Under the pieces are notes generated by a model. It searched no databases. It saw only the letters and a program-made list of their open reading frames with translations, and had not been told where the DNA came from. 64,000 bases of DNA from contig CP011806.1 of the NCBI GenBank assembly GCA_001664505.1, forward strand, positions 4,008,815-4,072,814, written 5' to 3'. The DNA comes from Acidobacteria bacterium Mor1 (GTDB taxonomy: Bacteria > Acidobacteriota > Polarisedimenticolia > Polarisedimenticolales > Polarisedimenticolaceae). This document shows positions 1 through 6,852 of this stretch, in pieces (the first letter of the stretch is position 1; every line of letters begins with the position of its first letter). A program made the translations under genes and the position numbers.

Positions 1-290
1 TAAGCCGCACACCCGCCGACGATGCCGCCGAGCACGAGCAACAGGACCAGGGTTCCGCCGAAGCCGGTGTGCCGCCGGCGCATCGCCTGACCCAGGTTGA
101 GGCCGCTGACCGCGGTGATGCGCGCGCTCGCCTCCTGGAGCACGAAGCAGGCGATCGTCGAGAAGGTCACGGCCCACAGCAGGGTCAGTCCGTGGCTCGC
201 GCCGGCGCGGGCGCAGGTGGTCACGGTGCCGGGGCCGACGAAGGCCGCGGCGATCACCGACCAGAACAGAATATGGATCAGGCGTTGCAT
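1..290 (-). CDS. NRAMP-family divalent metal transporter, N-terminal part (cut by window start)
   Basis: Only the first ~96 codons lie inside the window; the gene continues beyond base 1. The translation starts MQRLIHILFWSVIAAAFVGP and continues through GPGTVTTCARAGASHG and a hydrophobic stretch ending in LGQAMR. This matches the first two membrane helices of Mn2+/Fe2+ transporters of the NRAMP (MntH) family, in which the GPG...A motif in helix 1 lies near the metal site. The product would be an inner-membrane proton-coupled importer. No ribosome binding site precedes the ATG at 290. Instead a TATTAT box lies 9 bases upstream, so the mRNA may be nearly leaderless. It is divergent from the SIR2 operon. 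Family assignment is good; substrate is not determined. Confidence 0.7.
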   Translation of the reverse strand, partial: MQRLIHILFWSVIAAAFVGPGTVTTCARAGASHGLTLLWAVTFSTIACFVLQEASARITAVSGLNLGQAMRRRHTGFGGTLVLLLVLGGIVGGCAA

Positions 291-295
291 AGTTC

Positions 296-305
296 TGCGA
301 TAATA
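296..305. promoter_or_regulatory. Overlapping divergent -10 elements between the NRAMP gene and the SIR2 operon
   Basis: On the plus strand TGCGATAAT (296-304) reads as an extended -10 box for the gene starting at 328. On the minus strand bases 305-300 read TATTAT, a -10 box 9 bases before the ATG at 290. The two hexamers share five bases, so polymerase could occupy only one promoter at a time. No good -35 element is visible for either. Confidence 0.45.
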
Positions 306-327
306 GGGCCAAAGGTACGGGGGGCTG

Positions 328-3324
328 ATGAATACGCACGGGTGTACGCTCAATCTCATGATGTTGGAGACACCGTTCTCCGAGATTTCCAAGACCGCCG
401 AGCGAATTCAGCATCACATCACGGAATTGCGTGAGCGGTACGTCGGTCCGTCGACGATTCCCTGGCTGTCCACCATGCAGCCCGGGGGCGATTGGTCGCG
501 GATCGGTGAGTTCTACAACCCGAGAACCTACGTCTGCCTGGGAATCTTCGATCTCGTGACGATCTACCTCTCTCCCGAGATCCACCCGTTCCCGCCGGCA
601 GACAAGTTCCCCCAGGCCGGTCACGAAGTGAACATGTGCATTCTGCCGGTGCGGGAGAGCGGTGGAGTCGACCACAACGAAGCCTTCATCAAGCAGTACA
701 GTCAAGAGCCCGCTCCGGGTCGGCTTCCGATTCAGGAGCGCTTCACCGTTTTCGTCAAACTCAAGTTGAACCCGGCTCGCTCCTGGCCGGGCGACGCCGA
801 AGGTTTCGAGCAGGTGCTGTCGAAAGTCTGGGAGACCTTCGACGAGTGGCACAAGCAGTACCAAGCGCCCAACGCTTGCCACTCGGCGGTCGGGGTGAGT
901 CTGGGCTGGAGTGAGTTGATCGTCACGGCGCACGCCGACTCGATCCGCAAGCTCATCGAGCTTGTCTGGCGCCTGCGATGCCAGAGCGGGCGGACGTTCT
1001 GGTCCAGGTGCCCCGACGATGTCACCGTTGCCCACGACTTCGTGACCAGCGTGTCCCACGTGGGCTACGACTATCACGTGGACTGCGATGTCCGTGCTCT
1101 CTTTCGCCCGGACATGAAGCCTCGCGAATTGGTGGAAGCGATTGACGAGGTGGCGAAGGAGTACGACGCCTACCCGGAAGAGGGGGACTACCCCTCGATC
1201 CACATCTCGCCGACCTTCAGCTGTTATCCGGGGCATGAGGCACGACTGGTGGACCTCATGGAAGACGCGTTTGCCGAGGAAGCATGGTCCGGCGTGCACA
1301 CCCGGCCCGTAGCTAGGGCGGACTACCCGGGTCAGATGGGGCGCTACGATCTGAGTGGCCCCACCTTGCTGACGTCCCGCAAATTCGATGACACCCAGGC
1401 GCTCATCTATCTCAGCCTGCTGCAGAACTGGTTGGTCCGGGACAAGAAGGACCCGTTCGGTGAAAAGTCCGACGGCGTCATGAACTTCTTCTCGGTCTAT
1501 ACCCAGGTGGGTCTCCCCGGCTTCGAACTCAGCGACTGGGCCGGTATTCCCGAAAAGCACACCATGGAGCGGGCCGCCGACTACCCGGGCTTCAAGAACA
1601 ACCTGAACAAGCGGCTCGAGGAGGTACTCACCCGCACGCTGAAGCCGATGCGGCACCTGCAGCTTCCCTACGCCTGGACGGAACAGGTCGTGAACCTGTT
1701 GTCCAAGTTCCAGTGGAGCATTCGTCACGATGTCCTGTGGGAGGACTCGCTGTCCTTCGCGCCGTTGGTGCTGTGTCTCGCGGGGCATCTCGAGACGCTC
1801 AAGTCATGGTGGGAGACGTGGTCGCTCCAGTCCTGGAATGGGCCGCCGCGTCCCGGGTTGCCGGTCGACGGCTATCGAAGAACGGTTGCCGAGATCAAGA
1901 ATCGACTCACGACCTTCCACAAGGAAGAGTTGCCTACGCTGATGTCGGCGTTTCGCGCGAACTTCCACCATCGGCAGTTAGGCGGCTACCTGACCGATCA
2001 GGCGCCGGACTTCAACCTGCGATACCGCGGTTCGGTTCAGCAGCTGTTGAACATCACCGGGATGGTGCTCGACTCGCTGGCCGATGTGGTGCTCGGTCCG
2101 AGGGCCTGCACGGCCAGTGTCGGCGACTCCGTCACACCGAAGGTCTCGATGTCCTGCGACGCGGTCGTCGCCTCCCTGCATGTGGACACCATCACGATGC
2201 CGATCCTGCTGGAGAGCCTGGCTCACGAGGTCGGGAACGTGATGATGCTCGAGCTGCTCGAAGCCTGTGATGTCCAGGAGAACCCCCCGCCGGGCGAGGT
2301 GGTTCCGAACCCCTGGGCCACCGACTACTTCACCGAGGGCACGTTCCAAGAGATGCGCGAGACGCTGTTCGAGCTGCGTCGCGAGGTCTTCCTCGGGGAG
2401 ATCGATCTGGGTGGCTACTTCGTCGAATCGGCCAGTGACTACATCGAATTGTTGGTGTTGGGCTATCCGGCGGTGGAGAAGTGGGCTCCCAGCTTCCTGC
2501 TGCGCTGTTTGATGGCGTCCACGCCCGTGCATCAGGACCTTCCCTCGGGGGACGATCTGCGCGGGCCTTTCGTTCCGAGCATGGTGCCTCACCAGATGCT
2601 CGCGAGCCTGATTCGCGTGATTCACGTGACCTTCGCCAGCCGCCTCGCCGATTCCGAGGCCCTCGATCCGGAAGACGAGGCTGCCTGGGAAGAGCTATGG
2701 GAGCGGATGGTCGATGAGGCGGTCGCGCTTAGAGAGTCCCTCGCAACCCAATGCGTCGTCGGCGACAGCCGGGCCATCATCGAACAGGTCGGCGACGAGA
2801 AGGAGTGGCGCCGGCTGATCGGCATCGCCCAGCGCTACGCACCTTGGCTGTACGATGCGAGAGCCGCCGCCGCCAGCCAGGCGTTCTATCGCGCGGTGCG
2901 CAAACATACCCTCGAGCGCAGCGGCAAAGACGCACAGTGGACGGCGATTCGCAAAGAGATCGGAGAGCTTCGACAGGTAGTGCTGCCGCTGTTGAGCCCG
3001 TCGCTCTACGCGACGCACTGGCTGACCGAGCAGCAGTCGGCCGGAGAGGATCGCGACTTCCCGGAGGTCGGCGATCGTCCGTGGCGGGTTACGCCGCAGC
3101 CTCCCAGCCACTACCTCGACTACCGGGATCCGTCGACGCCGGCTCAGCCGGAGCCTTACAAGGTCGTGGTCTTCCAGCGTGGACGGATCGCCCCGATGAA
3201 CGAGGAGGTTGCCCTCGGCCTGGCCGAGGCGAATCGCCGTTTCGTCGCGAACCTGGTCGCGAGGCTCCCGGCGTGGAGACGGTCTCTGCTGGACAAGATC
3301 GGCGAACGGGAAGGCCCGCTTTGA
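328..3324 (+). CDS. 998-aa protein of unknown function, partner of SIR2-like NADase
   Basis: Large cytoplasmic protein with no signal peptide or clear membrane segment, and no family I can name with certainty. The N-terminal third holds alternating beta/alpha stretches (for example VGVSLGWSELIVTAHADS, about residues 190-207) that could be small ferredoxin-like domains. Near residues 629-640 is SLAHEVGNVMML, followed about 60 residues later by ESASDYIELLVLGYP. That spacing and sequence recall zincin metallopeptidase-like domains (HExxH plus a downstream acidic helix), but the second histidine is asparagine, so an active site is doubtful. The ATG at 328 follows a purine-rich AAAGG/GGGGGG leader. 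The stop codon overlaps the TTG start of the SIR2 gene (TTGA), so the two are probably translationally coupled. A sensor or regulator role for the NADase is inference from context. Confidence 0.85.
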   Translation: MNTHGCTLNLMMLETPFSEISKTAERIQHHITELRERYVGPSTIPWLSTMQPGGDWSRIGEFYNPRTYVCLGIFDLVTIYLSPEIHPFPPADKFPQAGHEVNMCILPVRESGGVDHNEAFIKQYSQEPAPGRLPIQERFTVFVKLKLNPARSWPGDAEGFEQVLSKVWETFDEWHKQYQAPNACHSAVGVSLGWSELIVTAHADSIRKLIELVWRLRCQSGRTFWSRCPDDVTVAHDFVTSVSHVGYDYHVDCDVRALFRPDMKPRELVEAIDEVAKEYDAYPEEGDYPSIHISPTFSCYPGHEARLVDLMEDAFAEEAWSGVHTRPVARADYPGQMGRYDLSGPTLLTSRKFDDTQALIYLSLLQNWLVRDKKDPFGEKSDGVMNFFSVYTQVGLPGFELSDWAGIPEKHTMERAADYPGFKNNLNKRLEEVLTRTLKPMRHLQLPYAWTEQVVNLLSKFQWSIRHDVLWEDSLSFAPLVLCLAGHLETLKSWWETWSLQSWNGPPRPGLPVDGYRRTVAEIKNRLTTFHKEELPTLMSAFRANFHHRQLGGYLTDQAPDFNLRYRGSVQQLLNITGMVLDSLADVVLGPRACTASVGDSVTPKVSMSCDAVVASLHVDTITMPILLESLAHEVGNVMMLELLEACDVQENPPPGEVVPNPWATDYFTEGTFQEMRETLFELRREVFLGEIDLGGYFVESASDYIELLVLGYPAVEKWAPSFLLRCLMASTPVHQDLPSGDDLRGPFVPSMVPHQMLASLIRVIHVTFASRLADSEALDPEDEAAWEELWERMVDEAVALRESLATQCVVGDSRAIIEQVGDEKEWRRLIGIAQRYAPWLYDARAAAASQAFYRAVRKHTLERSGKDAQWTAIRKEIGELRQVVLPLLSPSLYATHWLTEQQSAGEDRDFPEVGDRPWRVTPQPPSHYLDYRDPSTPAQPEPYKVVVFQRGRIAPMNEEVALGLAEANRRFVANLVARLPAWRRSLLDKIGEREGPL

Positions 3325-4316
3325 ATCCGTTCGGCGCCACACTCGCCGGCGAGGCGCTGACCCTGGCGGGGGACGCTCTTCGGGCGGGCAAACTCTGCCC
3401 TGTAATCGGCGCGGGAGCGAGTGTCGATGCGGGTGCTCCCACCTGGGTCGGGCTGGTGCGCTCCCTCGCCGATGCCATGGGCGCGTTCGAAACCCTGGAA
3501 CAAGATGAAGCTGCGAAGCTGATCGAGCAGACCGACCCGACGATTCTCGTCGAGTTGATCGCGGAGAATGCCCAGCCCAATGACCTTTCGAGGCGGGTGG
3601 GATCCATTCTGGACGGCTGCGTGAATCGTTCGTGGGTCCGCGATCGGAGCTTTTCCAACCGGGCGCTACGGCATCTTGCAGAGCTCGCGATTCGTGTCGC
3701 CGAGACCAGCCCCGGCCGCGACTATCACGTGATCACCTTCAACTTCGATACGCTGCTCGAGGAGGCGATCCAGGCCCTGGGCCACCCTACGGAGTCGTTG
3801 ACGCCCCACGGCAGTATTCGCAGGGAGCGTGTCAGCGGCCCTGCGCTGGGCCGCAAGGTTCCGCCGGTCAGGGTGCGGGTCGCCCACCCCCACGGGTTGG
3901 CGCCACGCCCCGGCGATCTCCGCGTCGGCGAGAATGTGGCTCCGGACCTGATCCTCGCGGCCGCGGAGTACTACGCGCGACTGGCGACACCCCTGGCGAA
4001 ACCGTCGGTCTGGCAGATCGACGCGTTCGCCTCGCTCAACTGCTTGTTCTACGGGTTCTCGTTCAACGACTTCGCGGTGCGGTACCTGCTCGGTACGGTC
4101 GTGAAGGCTCGCCACCAACCCGGGATCGCTCACGTCGCTCTGGTGTGCGAGGAGGACAAGCCCTGGTTCTGGCAACTACGAACGGCAGTCAACGCCTACC
4201 GCTACCGCATCCTTCGCATAGGCCAGCACAGTTTCGACCAGCAGAAGCGGTTCATCAGGGTGCTGAACCACGCCGCGGTGGGCGACGCCCACGGCTCGGA
4301 CACGGCCCTAGGCTGA
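3321..4316 (+). CDS. SIR2-like (SIR2_2 class) NAD-hydrolase domain protein
   Basis: 331-aa stand-alone SIR2-like domain. Visible motifs in family order are: GAGAS (residues 30-34, nucleotide-binding loop), ITFNFDTLLEE (138-148, containing the Asn/Asp pair), HPHG (189-192, the likely catalytic histidine) and FYGFSFND (243-250, the usual GfSxxD). This is the SIR2 subgroup found as NAD-depleting effector in anti-phage systems such as Thoeris ThsA, DSR and SIR2-HerA, not the classical zinc-binding deacetylase; no zinc cysteines are present. The start is TTG at 3321, overlapping the upstream stop as TTGA; the longer reading frame upstream is antisense-like noise inside the first gene. The prediction is that NAD+ cleavage is triggered through the 998-aa partner. 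Domain call is strong; the defence role is inference. Confidence 0.85.
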   Translation: MNPFGATLAGEALTLAGDALRAGKLCPVIGAGASVDAGAPTWVGLVRSLADAMGAFETLEQDEAAKLIEQTDPTILVELIAENAQPNDLSRRVGSILDGCVNRSWVRDRSFSNRALRHLAELAIRVAETSPGRDYHVITFNFDTLLEEAIQALGHPTESLTPHGSIRRERVSGPALGRKVPPVRVRVAHPHGLAPRPGDLRVGENVAPDLILAAAEYYARLATPLAKPSVWQIDAFASLNCLFYGFSFNDFAVRYLLGTVVKARHQPGIAHVALVCEEDKPWFWQLRTAVNAYRYRILRIGQHSFDQQKRFIRVLNHAAVGDAHGSDTALG

Positions 4317-4331
4317 GGCGGCTGCCGGGGG

Positions 4332-4539
4332 CTAGCTGAGGCCGGCGTTCCCGCCACGACCGGGCATCGGGCCCGGGTGTTCCATGATCAGGCCGACCTC
4401 GCGCCGGCGCACCTCCGGACGAGGTCCGGGCATGCAGGCGTCGTCGCCGAACCGCTCGGCCAGACTGGTGCTGTCCTGTTGAGCGAACGGGTTCAGGCGG
4501 CCTGGGGTTGGGTTATTTTGATTTTTCTGGTCTGTCATG
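4332..4539 (-). CDS. Small 68-aa Pro/Gly-rich protein, unknown function
   Basis: The reading frame MTDQKNQNNPTPGRLNPF... ends in a Pro/Gly/Met-rich tail (HPGPMPGRGGNAGLS). A ribosome binding site (GAAGAGG, about 6-8 bases before the ATG at 4539) supports translation. The first ten codons are A-rich, as often seen at initiation sites, while the rest follows the high-GC codon use of neighbours. Two related tail motifs, CMPGPRPE and HPGPMPGRG, stand out, with a single cysteine at about residue 36. A candidate promoter lies at 4692-4719, giving a leader of about 150 bases. The N-terminal half looks leader-like and the tail low-complexity, as in some secreted or modified peptides, but no modifying enzyme is nearby. 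No function is assigned. Confidence 0.5.
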
Positions 4540-4691
4540 GATCGGCCTCTTCGCTGGCGGGGTGCGCCCACACTCAGCGCTAGCTTCGATCGGTCTTCGC
4601 GTTCTGGGTGCAACTTTTGTGAATCTACGTCGACGTTTCCGAGAAAACCAGGAGCAAGCCTCTCGCGGCGAGTCCGCCGCCGTCACCCATC

Positions 4692-4719
4692 ACTATAGCA
4701 GCTAAGTCGCTCACAGCAA
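4692..4719 (-). promoter_or_regulatory. Candidate promoter for the 68-aa small gene
   Basis: Read on the minus strand: TTGCTG (4719-4714), a 16-base spacer, then TATAGT (4697-4692). The predicted transcript would carry a leader of roughly 145 bases containing a GCGGC/GCCGC hairpin before the ATG at 4539. Only sequence similarity to sigma-70 type promoters supports it. Confidence 0.35.
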
Positions 4720-4743
4720 TCGGCTTGCCGACCAAGACGATCC

Positions 4744-6537
4744 TCACTGCACGCGGAGGCCGCCGGGGGCGTCGGGGACGGCGCACTCGGCGTCGGCGGC
4801 GTCGATGGCGCCGTCGCAGTCGTCGTCCAGCGAGTTGCCGCAGACCTCGAGGGTGTCCGACGTGTTGTCGCTGCACTGCTGGGCGCCGGAGGTGCAGGTG
4901 AAGGTGCCCTCGGTGCACAGGTCGCTGTCGGCGCCGTCGCAGACCTGGCCGAACCAGGTCTCGGCGCTGCCGTCGACGGTCGCGGCGTTGCAGTCGTTGT
5001 CGACGCCGTCGCACCCGTCGGTCGCGCCGGGGTTGATGCCGTTGTTGCCGTCGTTGCAGTCGCCGCACTGATCGCCGGCGGCGGGAGTGCAGGAACCGTC
5101 GCACACGGCGTAGCCGTCGTTGTCGCCGTCGGGGCAGGTGCTGCCGCCGCCGCCGCCGGTGCTGACGTCGACGGTCAGCGGGTTCTGCTGCTCCTGCAGC
5201 ATCTCCTGGGCGAAGGCGATGGTCTGGCCGGGGGCGCCGTACTTCATGTGCCGGGTCGAGGCGTAGACGTTGTGGCCGTCGGACAGCGGGTTGGTCGTCG
5301 GGATCGACGCGGTGCGGAACAGGCCCGAGGCGCCGTACTCGACGTTGTCCCAGAAGCTGCAGAGGTTCGTCGTCGAGGTGTTGTCCGAGTAGTAGGAGTC
5401 GTAGCTGTTATCGGCGAGATCGGTCTCGAGCTGCCAGACCACACCCATGGTGCCCTGGTTGCCGGTGACCATCTCCCACTGGAGCCGACCGGTGGCGACG
5501 CTGTCCGGACTGCCGTCGATGGTCACGCCCGACGTGTTGAGATCGTTGTAGTAGGTCATCCCCGACGCCGAGGCGTTGTAGTCCATGTAGTCCATCACGC
5601 CGGAGATGCGGTGGACCCGCAGGTCGGTGCGCGCGATCTCGCGCTCGGGATAGAACCAGTGGGTGCGCACGGTGAAGGGCCCGCTGTTGGCGCCCATCAC
5701 GCTGCGGATCGAGCGGACCGGTCCGCGAATGTTGGCGATGAACACACCCTGGCCGTCGCTGAACGTCTGTTCGCTGCGGCCGCAGTCGCCGGGGGCGAAC
5801 TGCGCCTTGTTGCGTTCGAGGATGTCGACGTTGGTGGCGCTACCCGCCGAGATGCGGGTCACGTCGCGGATCCAGCGATCGGAGAAACCCACGCTGTAGG
5901 CGGAGGTCGTGACCGACGAGGTCTCGGCGTTGGGGCCGAAGGGAATGCTGTAGGTGCTCTTGTAGTCGCCGGAGGTCAGGTTGAAGTTGTAGTTGATCGG
6001 CGACGCGCCGGCGGCCGGATCGAGCGACCCGCTGCGCACGAACAGGTAGAGGTATCCGGTGGAGCCGTTCAGCGGGTTCTGGATCTGGAGCTGCACCCGG
6101 GTGGAGCCGTTGACGCCCGCAGGGTTGCCGCTTCCCGCCTGGGACTCGACGTCCGAGACCCGCAGCGCCAGCTCGTCGTCGGCGTCGAAGGTCGCGTTGG
6201 TGTCGGCGCCGGTGTAGGTGTCGGTGTCGGTATAGACCAGCGCCGAGGCGCCGACCGGATCGTCGTTGTAGATCTGGCCGAAGTCGACGGTGACCCGCTC
6301 GTCCACCTGGACCGGGACCTGCTGCCAGCTACCGTTGAACTGGAAGGCGACGATGTCGCCGGGGTTTACGCCCTGAAGCGTCGGCAGATCGGCGCCGGTC
6401 AGTACGATCGCCTCGTCGTTGCGGCCGACGGTGCCGGCTGTGACCGAGGTGGCCAGGAAGAGCATGACCGCGAGGGCTGCCCAGAACGGCCGTACCCGAT
6501 GGGTACGCGAAGTCCGGCGGCGGCGGGGCGTCGTCAT
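4744..6537 (-). CDS. Secreted protein with C-terminal MopE-type repeats
   Basis: 597 aa. The ATG at 6537 is chosen over upstream in-frame starts because GGAGGAG lies just before it and the protein then begins with a basic stretch and a hydrophobic signal peptide (PFWAALAVMLFLATSVTAG). The central ~420 residues are beta-rich and unassigned. The C-terminal ~120 residues carry Cys/Asp/Asn-rich repeats (DNDGYAVCDG, CNDGNNGINPGA, DGVDNDCNA, CGNSLDDDCDG) typical of the putative metal-binding MopE motif common in secreted proteins of Myxococcota and Acidobacteriota. The chain stops right after VPDAPGGLRVQ, which looks like the first strand of a fibronectin-type module, so it may be shortened at the C-terminus. 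Likely exported or cell-surface; ligand unknown. Confidence 0.75.
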   Translation of the reverse strand: MTTPRRRRTSRTHRVRPFWAALAVMLFLATSVTAGTVGRNDEAIVLTGADLPTLQGVNPGDIVAFQFNGSWQQVPVQVDERVTVDFGQIYNDDPVGASALVYTDTDTYTGADTNATFDADDELALRVSDVESQAGSGNPAGVNGSTRVQLQIQNPLNGSTGYLYLFVRSGSLDPAAGASPINYNFNLTSGDYKSTYSIPFGPNAETSSVTTSAYSVGFSDRWIRDVTRISAGSATNVDILERNKAQFAPGDCGRSEQTFSDGQGVFIANIRGPVRSIRSVMGANSGPFTVRTHWFYPEREIARTDLRVHRISGVMDYMDYNASASGMTYYNDLNTSGVTIDGSPDSVATGRLQWEMVTGNQGTMGVVWQLETDLADNSYDSYYSDNTSTTNLCSFWDNVEYGASGLFRTASIPTTNPLSDGHNVYASTRHMKYGAPGQTIAFAQEMLQEQQNPLTVDVSTGGGGGSTCPDGDNDGYAVCDGSCTPAAGDQCGDCNDGNNGINPGATDGCDGVDNDCNAATVDGSAETWFGQVCDGADSDLCTEGTFTCTSGAQQCSDNTSDTLEVCGNSLDDDCDGAIDAADAECAVPDAPGGLRVQ

Positions 6538-6852
6538 GATGGCTGGCTCCTCCAGGGCGCGAGACCGGGCCTCGCAACCGTCAACTCTATCAGGGGCACG
6601 CAGTTCCTTAGCCGCAAGATAGGCTTCTAGACATTCCGGGACCACGGCGCGATCTGCAAGCAAGATTACGGGAACGTGATTTCCGCGTGCAATTCGCGGA
6701 CCCGTCCGACCTCCGGCGGTGGATCCGGCGGTCATCGGCTGGAAATAACCGGAAAAACGACATTTCTCCGCTCTGTCGCCGCGAGACCGGCCGCGAAGCC
6801 CCCGGCCCCGGCCCCCGGGAGCGGGTAGCTCCGACAGGTATTCGGGCGCTTC
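6538..6852. other. Intergenic stretch without recognised gene
   Basis: 315 bases between the MopE-repeat protein gene and the 3' end of the 5-oxoprolinase gene, both on the minus strand. It holds the ribosome binding site of the former at its left end and a short CCGCG...CGCGG inverted repeat near 6682-6698. No convincing promoter, terminator with a T run, or small coding frame was found. Short open frames here lack ribosome binding sites. Confidence 0.5.

Noticed and set aside
2213-2250. Active zinc protease in the 998-aa protein
   Set aside because: The motif is HEVGN, lacking the second histidine; kept only as a degenerate-fold observation.
5248-6630. 460-codon open frame antisense to the MopE-repeat protein
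   Set aside because: Val/Gly/Arg-rich with no motif; the minus-strand gene has a signal peptide and repeats.
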